Source: Fen-999 sp964469455 (GTDB lineage Bacteria; Pseudomonadota; Gammaproteobacteria; Burkholderiales; Rhodocyclaceae). From it: a DNA stretch of 5,202 nt. Positions 1 through 5,202 of this stretch are shown one piece after another; position 1 is the stretch's first letter; each line of letters starts with the position of its first letter. The notes beneath the pieces were generated by a model. That model was not told where the DNA came from. It worked only from the letters and a program-made list of their open reading frames with translations, and made no database searches. The stretch spans positions 1-5,202 of the forward strand of contig CAYXZX010000175.1 in NCBI GenBank assembly GCA_964469455.1, in the 5' to 3' direction. The translations under genes were made by a program, and so were the position numbers.

Positions 1-571
1 ATTCCTCGACGCGCGCGCCGATGAACTTCTTGCGCGGACGCTTGTTGTATTCCTCGATTTTGCGGGCGATCTGGCCTTCCAGCCGGGCGAGGTTCATGGC
101 CGCCGATGCCAGGTCGACACCGGATGGCGTGGGGTTCGCCGGCGCCGGCACGTCCTCGCTACGCGTGACGCTGGCGACGGCCTTCTGGCCTTGCGGGCGC
201 GTCATCATCTGCTGCTGCTCGGCTTCGAGCTGGGCGATGCGCTGGTGCGCCTCCCGGATATCGTTGCCTTCGCGCACCGTCGGCGAAACCGGCAGCGGCG
301 TCTTGGCCCGGCGGTTGTCGTCGGTGTTGCCGCCGCCGTCCAGGTTGGCCTGCGCTTTCGCCTGCGCCTTGGTGGGCCGGGTCTTGGTCTTGGCGTTGAC
401 CAGAATGACGTCGAGCGCCTGTTCCGTCGCCTTGTTCAGTGCTTCGGGCAGCTTGAAGTGGATGGACAGGAGGATCGCGTGCAGGAACAGGGACAGGGCC
501 ACCGCGACCGTCAGGTTGCGTCGGTCCGGATCCAGTCGGTCGAGCGGGGGCGGCCAGGCCAGTGCAGGCAT
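1..571 (-). CDS. TonB-family energy transducer, N-terminal part (cut by left window edge)
   Basis: The first 190 codons of a gene that continues past position 1. TonB-type proteins sit in the inner membrane, take energy from ExbB/ExbD and pass it through the periplasm to outer-membrane receptors. Seen: a short polar N-terminus, one hydrophobic segment at about residues 20-39, and inside it Ser27 and His31 in the S-x3-H spacing known from the TonB and TolA transmembrane helix. A polar periplasmic linker follows, with a possible short coiled coil near residues 106-123 (REAHQRIAQLEAEQQQMM), then a basic stretch EYNKRPRKKFIGARVEE that I remember as leading into the C-terminal domain of betaproteobacterial TonB-like proteins. 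The C-terminal domain is outside the window. The ATG lies 11 bases after the stop of the ribonuclease gene, with only a weak GGCGG-like ribosome-binding site. A TolA-like protein is the main alternative; the linker lacks both a long Ala/Lys helix and an obvious Pro-rich (EP/KP) tract. Confidence 0.82.
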   Translation of the reverse strand, partial: MPALAWPPPLDRLDPDRRNLTVAVALSLFLHAILLSIHFKLPEALNKATEQALDVILVNAKTKTRPTKAQAKAQANLDGGGNTDDNRRAKTPLPVSPTVREGNDIREAHQRIAQLEAEQQQMMTRPQGQKAVASVTRSEDVPAPANPTPSGVDLASAAMNLARLEGQIARKIEEYNKRPRKKFIGARVEE

Positions 572-582
572 AGCCGCCGATT

Positions 583-2499
583 TTACTCTGGCGCGTCTTC
601 CTCGACGGTGTCGCCCATGGCGTCGTCGGATGACTCGGCGGGCAGCACTTCGACGAACCTGGCACGGCATTCGGAATCGAGCAGGTCGATGCTGTCGATG
701 GCCAGCTGCACGCGCATCCCACGATCGAGCGCGGGGAGGGACGGCACCTTCAGCACCAGCGGCAGATGCTCGAGCCTGACCAGGCTTTCGCGCAGCACGC
801 GTGCCGCCACGGCTGACTCCTGCGCGTGGCGCAGCCAGCGCAGGCACCAGTAGTTCTCCATGCCGCGCTGGAAATCGGCGTAGGCCGCGTAGGTCAGCTC
901 GAAGTCGCGCAAGGCCGCGAGAAGTTCTGCCGACTTGGCGGTGAAGGGTGGCGTCTCGCCACGCAGGTGGGCGATCAGCTGCCACTGGTTGACCAGGTCG
1001 ACATGGCGGCGCAGCGGCGACGATGACCAGGCGTAGCAATCGACACCGAGCCCTTCGTGCGGCGCGGCGGCGGTGGTCATGCGCACCTTGCCGACCGTCT
1101 GGGCACGATAGAGCGCCGCCACCCTGGCATCGCGCAGCATGGCGCCCCAGGTGGCGTTGGCGACGATCATCAACTCGGCGACCAGCGTGTCGAGCGGCGA
1201 GCCACGGGGCCGCTCGTCGATGGCGACGACGCCGGGACCGTCCTCGCTCGCCGCGTTCCAGTCGACCACGAAGTTGTAGTCCTTGCGCTGCGGGCCGTTC
1301 CGCGACTGCCCGCGACCGGCTTCCAGCACGGTCGCCAGTTCCCAGAGCCGCCTCAGTTCGTTGGCGAAAGGAAAGTCGCCGAGGCCCGCCGCAAGCGTGG
1401 CCTCGTTGAACAGCGGTTCGATATCGTGGTGGCGCAGGTTGGCGACCACCGGCACCCGTTCCAGCCTGGTCTCGCGGCCGCGCAGCGACAGGTCGGCGGC
1501 GACGTCGAGATAAAGCGACACCGCGGGCACGGTCTTGCCTGCGCCAAGGGTGAAGCGCTCGACCACCGAGTCGGGCAGCATGGTGATCTTGCGGCCGGGC
1601 ATGTACACCGTGGACAGCCGATGGCGGGCGACGCGGCCGAGGTCGCTGTCCGGGGCGATGCCGAGGCCCGGTGCCGCAATGTGAATGCCCACCTGCATGC
1701 CGCCGTCCGGCAGTTCCACGAGCGACAGGGCGTCGTCGATCTCGGTGGTGTGCGCGTCGTCGATCGAGAAGGCGCAGACCTCGGCGACCGGCAGGCCGCC
1801 GGGTTCGACCGGTTCGGCGCAGGGCGGGAATTCGGTGCCGGCGGGGAAGTACTCGAACAGAAAGCGGCCAAGGTGGTATTGATGGGTGTCCGCCAGCGCG
1901 CCACACCGCCGCAGCAGGCGCGGAACCGACAGCCCGGTGTCGGCGCAGGCGGCTTCCAGTGCCTTGGTTTCCGGCCGGTTGCGGTCCGGCTTGTAGAGCA
2001 GCTGAGGCAGGATGGCGGCACACTCCGCGGGCAGCGTGCCGGCCTTGAGTTCCTCGACCATGCGCTCGATGGCCAGCGCCTGCTGGCGCTTCTTCTCCTG
2101 CCCCGCCAGCGCGGCCTGCAGGATCTCCGGCGGCGCCTTGCGGAAGCGCCCCTTGCCTTTCCGGTGGAAGTACATCGGCGCCGAATGCAGGCGCAGCAGC
2201 AGGGCGGCGGCCTCGACGGCGGAGGGCTTGTGGCCGGCATACTCGGCGGCGAATTCCTCGAAGCCGAATTCCGCCTCCGGGCACATTTCCCATAGGAAAT
2301 CGACGTCGATGTCCGCCGCGTCGCGCTCGGCCCGATCGAGCAATTCGCCCGGTGTCGGCGCGTCGAAGCGCAGCAGCACGTTGGCGGCCTTGACCTTGCT
2401 GCGCTTGCCCGAGGCCAGTTCGACCTGCAACGACGTGACGTTGTCGGCGAGCACGGCGCCCGCCTTGAAGGCGCCGTCTTCTTCGAACAGGACGTTCAT
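583..2499 (-). CDS. RNase II-type exoribonuclease (RNB domain protein)
   Basis: A 638-residue protein, close to the length of E. coli RNase II (about 644) and shorter than RNase R. Enzymes of this family degrade single-stranded RNA 3' to 5', releasing nucleoside monophosphates with Mg2+ in the cytoplasm. The N-terminal 240 residues would contain the RNA-binding part. The RNB domain spans about 240-565 and shows the active-site motif at 247-257 (DDAHTTEIDDA), the YMPGRKITMLP motif at 299-309, and SSSPLRRHVDLVNQWQL at 492-508, where Arg497 matches the essential Arg after SP in RNase II (R500 there). The C-terminal 70 or so residues may form a divergent S1-like barrel. Three of the four catalytic Asp are kept (247, 255, 256); the fourth is Glu253. 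The ATG shares ATGA with the stop of the yqiA-like gene upstream and has no clear Shine-Dalgarno sequence, so translation is probably coupled. The stop is TAA. It belongs to the VacB/RNB superfamily; exact substrates are unknown. Confidence 0.93.
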   Translation of the reverse strand: MNVLFEEDGAFKAGAVLADNVTSLQVELASGKRSKVKAANVLLRFDAPTPGELLDRAERDAADIDVDFLWEMCPEAEFGFEEFAAEYAGHKPSAVEAAALLLRLHSAPMYFHRKGKGRFRKAPPEILQAALAGQEKKRQQALAIERMVEELKAGTLPAECAAILPQLLYKPDRNRPETKALEAACADTGLSVPRLLRRCGALADTHQYHLGRFLFEYFPAGTEFPPCAEPVEPGGLPVAEVCAFSIDDAHTTEIDDALSLVELPDGGMQVGIHIAAPGLGIAPDSDLGRVARHRLSTVYMPGRKITMLPDSVVERFTLGAGKTVPAVSLYLDVAADLSLRGRETRLERVPVVANLRHHDIEPLFNEATLAAGLGDFPFANELRRLWELATVLEAGRGQSRNGPQRKDYNFVVDWNAASEDGPGVVAIDERPRGSPLDTLVAELMIVANATWGAMLRDARVAALYRAQTVGKVRMTTAAAPHEGLGVDCYAWSSSPLRRHVDLVNQWQLIAHLRGETPPFTAKSAELLAALRDFELTYAAYADFQRGMENYWCLRWLRHAQESAVAARVLRESLVRLEHLPLVLKVPSLPALDRGMRVQLAIDSIDLLDSECRARFVEVLPAESSDDAMGDTVEEDAPE

Positions 2500-3074
2500 T
2501 GGCAGAAGTCGACGATGTCGTCGAGGTAATCGTTCCAGCGCGTGAAGCTGTGGTCGCCACCCGCTAGGACGGTCTGGCGCGCGCCGGCATAGCGTGCGGC
2601 CGCATCGCGGTAGTCGAGCGTTTCGTCGCCGGCCTCAAGCAGCAGCCAATAGCGGTCGGGGCGCGCCAGCGCGGGCACCTCGAGGGCACGCAATTCCTCG
2701 ACATGTGTCCAGGTGAACTCGAACGGCTCACCCGTGTAGATGAAGGCGTGCGGGCCGACAAATAGCTCCGGCGCCAGCCTGGCGACGACGGCCGGATTGA
2801 CCAGCACGGCCTTGAGGCCATGACGCTCGGCCAGCCACGTGGCGTAATAGCCACCCAGCGAGGAACCGACCAGTGTCGGCGTCTCGCCACGGCTGACTTT
2901 CGTGACGATGATGTCCTCGGCCAGCGCGATGGCCTCCCTTGGTGACGCCGGCAGTTGCGGACAGGCGAAGCGGTCGCCAAAGCCGCGCCGATGCATCTGC
3001 GCATGCAGCGCCATCGACTTGACGGACTGCGGACCGCTGGTGAAGCCGTGCAGGTAGAGAATCGAGGGCGTCAT
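2496..3074 (-). CDS. yqiA: YqiA-type alpha/beta-hydrolase (probable esterase)
   Basis: A 192-residue protein matching the YqiA/UPF0227 family of small cytoplasmic alpha/beta-hydrolases; E. coli YqiA has been described as an esterase, but its natural substrate is unclear. Seen: an early strand and oxyanion-type motif ILYLHGFTSGPQS (residues 5-17), the nucleophile elbow GSSLGG with Ser72, a probable acid Asp150 in EAGDETLDY, and a probable catalytic His175 in GGDHSFTRW, so the triad is complete. The frame stays open upstream into uppP, but the start chosen is the ATG at 3072-3074: it places the LHG motif where the family has it and overlaps the uppP stop as ATGA. No strong Shine-Dalgarno sequence is visible. 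The last bases overlap the start of the RNB gene in the same ATGA way. No signal peptide. A role linked to its uppP or ribonuclease neighbours is not shown by the sequence. Confidence 0.9.
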   Translation of the reverse strand: MTPSILYLHGFTSGPQSVKSMALHAQMHRRGFGDRFACPQLPASPREAIALAEDIIVTKVSRGETPTLVGSSLGGYYATWLAERHGLKAVLVNPAVVARLAPELFVGPHAFIYTGEPFEFTWTHVEELRALEVPALARPDRYWLLLEAGDETLDYRDAAARYAGARQTVLAGGDHSFTRWNDYLDDIVDFCQ

Positions 3075-3895
3075 GGCGTGGTCCAGTCGACCAGCCCCCA
3101 TTGCCAGGTGGCGATGACGACGATGCCGAAGGCGATGCGATACCAGGCGAAAAGGGTGAAGTCGTGCGTCGAAATGAAGCGCAACAGCCACCGCACGCAG
3201 AGGAATGCCGACACGAAGGACGCGATGAAGCCGACCACCCAGATGCCGAGGTCGTCGAACGTGAGCAGCGCCCGTTCCTTGTAGAGCTGGTAGGCCGTGG
3301 CGACCAGCAATGTCGGGATGGCCAGGAAGAACGAGAACTCCGTCGCCGCCTTGCGCGAAAGCCCCAGCAGCAGGCCGCCGATGATGGTGGCGCCCGAGCG
3401 CGACGTGCCAGGTATCAGCGCCAGCGCCTGGCACAGGCCAAGCTTGAAGGCGTCGATCAAGTCGAGTTCGTCCACGTTCTCGACGCGGATGCGATGCTCG
3501 CGCTTTTCCGCCCAGAGGATGATGAAGGCGCCGACGATGAAGGCGATGGCCACCGGCACCGGCTGGAACAGATGCGCCTTGATGACCTTTCCGAACAGGA
3601 GACCGAGAATGGCGAGCGGCAGGAAGGCGACGAACAGGTTGAGCACGAGGCGCTGCGCTGCCGCGTCGCGGGCGAGGCCGCCAAGCACGCTGGCGATTTT
3701 CGTCCGGTATTCCCAGCAGACGGCGAGAATGGCGCCGGACTGGATGACGATCTCGAACAGCTTGCCTCGCTCGTCGTTGAATTTCAGCAGGTCGCCGGCG
3801 AGGATCAGGTGACCGGTGCTCGATACGGGCAGGAATTCCGTCAAGCCCTCGACAATGCCGAGAATCAGCGCGTGCAGCAGCGGGGTGAAATCCAT
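3071..3895 (-). CDS. uppP: Undecaprenyl-diphosphate phosphatase UppP (BacA)
   Basis: An integral inner-membrane protein of 274 residues, the normal length for the family. UppP removes a phosphate from undecaprenyl diphosphate to regenerate the lipid carrier used for peptidoglycan and other envelope polymers; overproduction is known to give bacitracin resistance. Seen: the first signature EGLTEFLPVSSTGHL at residues 16-30, with Glu16, Glu20, Ser26 and His29 matching the catalytic residues of E. coli UppP, and the second signature PGTSRSGATI at 162-171 with the essential Arg166. Several hydrophobic helices are evident, for example about 87-104, 113-128, 188-203, 217-236 and 250-264. The ATG directly follows the stop of the cysteine-cluster gene (TGAATG) and lacks a recognisable Shine-Dalgarno sequence. 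Its 3' end overlaps the yqiA-like gene by four bases. All key residues are intact, so it should be active. Confidence 0.98.
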   Translation of the reverse strand: MDFTPLLHALILGIVEGLTEFLPVSSTGHLILAGDLLKFNDERGKLFEIVIQSGAILAVCWEYRTKIASVLGGLARDAAAQRLVLNLFVAFLPLAILGLLFGKVIKAHLFQPVPVAIAFIVGAFIILWAEKREHRIRVENVDELDLIDAFKLGLCQALALIPGTSRSGATIIGGLLLGLSRKAATEFSFFLAIPTLLVATAYQLYKERALLTFDDLGIWVVGFIASFVSAFLCVRWLLRFISTHDFTLFAWYRIAFGIVVIATWQWGLVDWTTP

Positions 3896-4189
3896 TCAGG
3901 GTCGGCGCGTGTCAAGGGGGCGCGAGTCTAGCATGCCGACCCGCGGCCCTTGGCTCGCCGCGGTCGCGTGTTCGAGTTCGGCCAGCCAGGCCAGCGCCTG
4001 CTCGCGCGTCTCGCCGCACATGTCGGCAGATGGCCGCAGCCCCGCGCAGCAGGCGGGCCGCTCGGGCCGGCCGAATACCGCGCAGCGAAAGTCAGCCGTC
4101 AGATGACGGCAAGCCTCGCCGGCGGGCTTGGCCAGGCTGCTGATCGACGGCGCGATGCAGCAGGCGCCGCAACCAGGCCGGCATTCCAT
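3896..4189 (-). CDS. YkgJ-type cysteine-cluster protein (UPF0153)
   Basis: A 97-residue, probably cytoplasmic protein that starts MECRPGCGACC. The Cys spacing and the later FGRPERPACCAGLRPSADMC segment identify the YkgJ/UPF0153 (CxxCxxCC) family, whose cysteines are thought to bind metal, possibly zinc or an iron-sulfur cluster; no biochemical role is firmly established. Nine cysteines are present, at 3, 7, 10, 11, 27, 36, 47, 48 and 58. The usual helix ending in LAELE follows at about 62-73, and the last 25 residues look variable. From memory, relatives carry a longer loop (SSPIPGMP...GKPAG) where this protein has only SSLAKPAG, so roughly eight residues are missing without breaking the frame. 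The ATG overlaps the previous gene's TGA by one base (TGATG), and the stop abuts the uppP ATG. The frame is open further upstream, but that part overlaps the PEBP-fold gene and does not resemble the family. Confidence 0.9.
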   Translation of the reverse strand: MECRPGCGACCIAPSISSLAKPAGEACRHLTADFRCAVFGRPERPACCAGLRPSADMCGETREQALAWLAELEHATAASQGPRVGMLDSRPLDTRRP

Positions 4190-4689
4190 CAACGGCCGAA
4201 ATAGGCTGTGAAGCTGGCCGAGGCCAGCCGATTGGCATTGATGGTGAAGCCGACCATGGCCGCCGGCGCGTCGGCTTCGAGGCCCATGTGGTCGATGCCG
4301 AGGGCATGGACGGTGAACACGTAGCGGTGAGGCTTGTCGCCGGGCGGCGGGCAAGGACCGCCCCAACCCGGCACGCCGAAGTCGGTGCGGCTCTGGATGG
4401 CGCCCTTGGGCAATCGATGAGCGGCGGGATCGCCGACTCCCTGGGCCAGGCCGGCGGCGTCGGCGGGCAGATTGAACACCACCCAATGCCACCAGCCGCT
4501 GCCGGTCGGCGCGTCGGGATCGTAGACAGTGACGGCGAAGCTTTTCGTGCCTGCCGGCGCGCCCTGCCAGCGCAGCTCCGGCGAAACGTTGTCGCCGGTG
4601 CAGCCGAAGCTGTTGAAGACGAAGCGCGGCGCGATCGTCGCGCCGGCGGCGATGTCGGGGCTGGTCAGGACGAAGGATGAAGTGTTCAT
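4189..4689 (-). CDS. YbhB/YbcL family PEBP-fold (Raf kinase inhibitor-like) protein
   Basis: A 166-residue protein of the bacterial phosphatidylethanolamine-binding-protein family (YbhB/YbcL). The family has a conserved anion or phospho-ligand pocket; its role in bacteria is poorly known. Seen: NVSPELRW at 34-41, the core pocket motif YDPDAPTGSGWWHWVVFNLP at 56-75 with Asp57, Asp59 and His68, GWGGPCPPPGDKPHRYVF at 108-125, and the C-terminal strand with FGR. Two cysteines (30 and 113) are present. The ATG at 4687-4689 was chosen because GGAGG lies four bases upstream and because the family's N-terminus begins near here; the open frame reaches back to 4785, but that extension is not family-like. 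No signal peptide is visible with this start, so it is probably cytoplasmic like YbhB, not periplasmic like YbcL. It is the first gene of the six-gene minus-strand run and the only one with a strong Shine-Dalgarno sequence. Confidence 0.94.
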   Translation of the reverse strand: MNTSSFVLTSPDIAAGATIAPRFVFNSFGCTGDNVSPELRWQGAPAGTKSFAVTVYDPDAPTGSGWWHWVVFNLPADAAGLAQGVGDPAAHRLPKGAIQSRTDFGVPGWGGPCPPPGDKPHRYVFTVHALGIDHMGLEADAPAAMVGFTINANRLASASFTAYFGR

Positions 4690-4694
4690 GGCGG

Positions 4695-4699
4695 CCTCC
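4695..4699 (-). promoter_or_regulatory. Shine-Dalgarno site of the PEBP-fold gene
   Basis: Read on the minus strand this is GGAGG, followed by CCGC and then the ATG at 4689. The match and the short spacing decide the start against the longer open frame reaching 4785. It is the only strong ribosome-binding site in the minus-strand gene run. Confidence 0.8.
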
Positions 4700-4704
4700 G
4701 CGGA

Positions 4705-4723
4705 AATGGCGATGGGGGCCATT
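4705..4723. repeat. Perfect inverted repeat AATGGC-N7-GCCATT
   Basis: Six-base arms at 4705-4710 and 4718-4723 are separated by seven bases, just upstream of the PEBP-fold gene's ribosome-binding site and touching a candidate -10 hexamer. It could be an operator, or a hairpin in the leader if transcription starts further upstream. A six-base palindrome can also arise by chance in a region this size. Confidence 0.35.
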
Positions 4724-4726
4724 CTA
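4721..4726 (-). promoter_or_regulatory. Candidate -10 element for the minus-strand operon
   Basis: Read on the minus strand the hexamer is TAGAAT, matching TATAAT at five of six positions, about 31 bases upstream of the PEBP-fold start codon. No good -35 hexamer lies 16-18 bases upstream (TGTAAG at 17 bases), so this is only a weak guess. A promoter somewhere in 4690-4836 is expected from the divergent gene layout. Confidence 0.25.
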
Positions 4727-4825
4727 TGCCCGGGGCGCCACGGCTTACATCTGGAAACAATTGGCCACTGCGGTGCGTCGGCCACCAGCGCCCTCTGGCA
4801 CGTTAAGGGGGCGTGATCAACCAGT

Positions 4826-4829
4826 GGAG
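4826..4829 (+). promoter_or_regulatory. Shine-Dalgarno site of the small lipoprotein gene
   Basis: GGAG lies seven bases before the ATG at 4837. It supports that ATG over the in-frame GTG at 4813, which would add eight residues in front of an otherwise compact signal peptide. Confidence 0.65.
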
Positions 4830-4836
4830 CAACATC

Positions 4837-4998
4837 ATGTCGCGACTCGCGAAATTCCTTGTGTCACTGATGCTCGTGGCCGGCCTGGCCGGGTGTTGCT
4901 GGTGGCCGCCCTATCACGACCACGGCGGCCGCCACTGGGACGGCGGGCGTGGCGGCTACCTTTATGGCGGTCCCGGCCACGGGGGGTACAGGCACTAG
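4837..4998 (+). CDS. Small Gly/His/aromatic-rich lipoprotein of unknown function
   Basis: A 53-residue protein whose family I do not recognise. The N-terminus is a compact lipoprotein signal peptide: MSRLAK gives the positive charge, a hydrophobic core follows, and the lipobox LAGC ends at Cys20, the expected lipidated residue after signal peptidase II cleavage. Residue +2 is Cys, not Asp, so by the Asp+2 rule it would be sent to the outer membrane. The mature part is only 34 residues, with 11 Gly, 5 His, 4 Tyr and 3 Trp by my count, in short repeats such as HDHGG, RHWDGGRGG and GPGHGGYRH. This could bind metal or be a flexible surface tether, but neither is shown. ATG was preferred to GTG at 4813 because GGAG lies at a good distance. 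It is transcribed away from the minus-strand operon and stops three bases from the thiC end. No clear plus-strand promoter was found. Confidence 0.75.
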   Translation: MSRLAKFLVSLMLVAGLAGCCWWPPYHDHGGRHWDGGRGGYLYGGPGHGGYRH

Positions 4999-5001
4999 CG
5001 A

Positions 5002-5202
5002 TTAGCCTTTCCGATAGATTTCCCCGCCCTGCTTGACGAACTCGACGGCTTTTTCCTTCATGCCTTCCGCCAGCGCATCGTTTTCCGAGAGGTGATGGCT
5101 GGCGGCGAAGTCGCGCACGTCCTGGCTGATCTTCATCGAACAGAAGTGCGGCCCGCACATGGAGCAGAAATGCGCGAGCTTGGCGCCCTGCTGCGGCAGG
5201 GT
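5002..5202 (-). CDS. thiC: Phosphomethylpyrimidine synthase ThiC, C-terminal end (cut by right window edge)
   Basis: The last 66 codons and TAA stop of a gene entering from the right; the full protein is usually about 600-650 residues. ThiC is a non-canonical radical SAM enzyme that turns aminoimidazole ribotide into hydroxymethylpyrimidine phosphate, the pyrimidine half of thiamine. The fragment contains the hallmark CSMCGPHFCSMKI, a CxxCxxxxC motif that holds the 4Fe-4S cluster near the C-terminus of the family, followed by the usual Q-x-V-R-D-F/Y-A helix and a charged tail ending GGEIYRKG. The frame is intact. The active-site barrel, the start and any TPP riboswitch would lie beyond position 5202. 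The gene converges on the small lipoprotein gene with three bases between stops, and no hairpin-plus-T-run terminator is visible. Confidence 0.97.
   Translation of the reverse strand, partial: TLPQQGAKLAHFCSMCGPHFCSMKISQDVRDFAASHHLSENDALAEGMKEKAVEFVKQGGEIYRKG

Noticed and set aside
159..722. A 187-codon minus-strand frame across the ribonuclease 3' end and the TonB-type gene
   Set aside because: It is out of frame with both real genes and its product is low-complexity Pro/Arg/Gly sequence.
1057..2295. A 412-codon open frame on the plus strand, antisense to the RNB gene
   Set aside because: Its composition (Gly/Arg/His/Gln-rich, no recognisable domain) is that of the complement of a high-GC gene. 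The minus-strand frame carries clear RNB motifs, so this is a shadow.
3910..3925. A perfect TTGACA on the minus strand just upstream of uppP (at 3914-3919)
   Set aside because: No -10 hexamer is found 16-18 bases downstream; those positions fall in the first uppP codons (GATTTC or similar). It lies inside the cysteine-cluster gene and is probably chance.
3101..3931. A 276-codon charged open frame on the plus strand over uppP
   Set aside because: The Asp/Glu/Gly/Arg-rich product mirrors codons for hydrophobic residues in uppP read in reverse. It has no domain-like pattern or good start site.
4690..4785. N-terminal extension of the PEBP-fold protein to a start at 4785
   Set aside because: The extra residues do not resemble the family or a clean signal peptide, and GGAGG is placed for the ATG at 4689.
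4763..4785. Direct repeat GGCCAC at 4763-4768 and 4780-4785
   Set aside because: Only six bases long, GC-rich and common by chance in this composition; no third copy or longer symmetry supports a binding site.
1..5202. Search for mobile elements, CRISPR arrays, toxin-antitoxin pairs, tRNAs or a new defence system
   Set aside because: No transposase or integrase motifs, no repeated units with spacers, no terminal repeats, and coding genes fill the window almost completely with uniform composition.

Overview
The window looks like chromosomal core DNA from a high-GC Gram-negative bacterium, most likely a betaproteobacterium of the Rhodocyclales or a related group. This rests on the strong G/C preference at third codon positions, on outer-membrane-linked genes (a TonB-family transducer and a small lipoprotein), and on the gene order as I remember it from such genomes. 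No database search was run. I see no insertion sequence, phage gene, CRISPR array, tRNA or rRNA.

Positions 1-4689 are filled by six genes on the minus strand. In order of transcription, right to left, they are: a YbhB/YbcL-type PEBP-fold protein (4189-4689), a YkgJ-type cysteine-cluster protein (3896-4189), undecaprenyl-diphosphate phosphatase uppP (3071-3895), a YqiA-type alpha/beta-hydrolase (2496-3074), an RNase II-type RNB exoribonuclease (583-2499), and the N-terminal part of a TonB-family energy transducer cut by the left edge (1-571). Neighbouring genes overlap by 1 or 4 bases, abut exactly, or are 11 bases apart. Only the first has a strong Shine-Dalgarno sequence, so this is very probably one operon with translational coupling.

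Positions 4690-4836 form a divergent intergenic region holding the ribosome-binding sites for both flanking genes, a weak candidate -10 element and a short perfect inverted repeat. To the right, 4837-4998 on the plus strand encodes a 53-residue lipoprotein whose mature part is rich in Gly, His, Tyr and Trp. Only three bases separate it from the convergent 3' end of thiC (5002-5202, minus strand), which carries the CxxCxxxxC iron-sulfur motif of phosphomethylpyrimidine synthase and runs off the right edge.

Functionally, the operon mixes cell-envelope work (lipid carrier recycling by UppP, TonB energy transduction) with RNA turnover (RNB enzyme) and three proteins of poorly defined role. I found no convincing new defence or mobile system. 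The points most worth checking are the Glu in place of one catalytic Asp in the RNB enzyme, the shortened cysteine-cluster protein, and the orphan lipoprotein.
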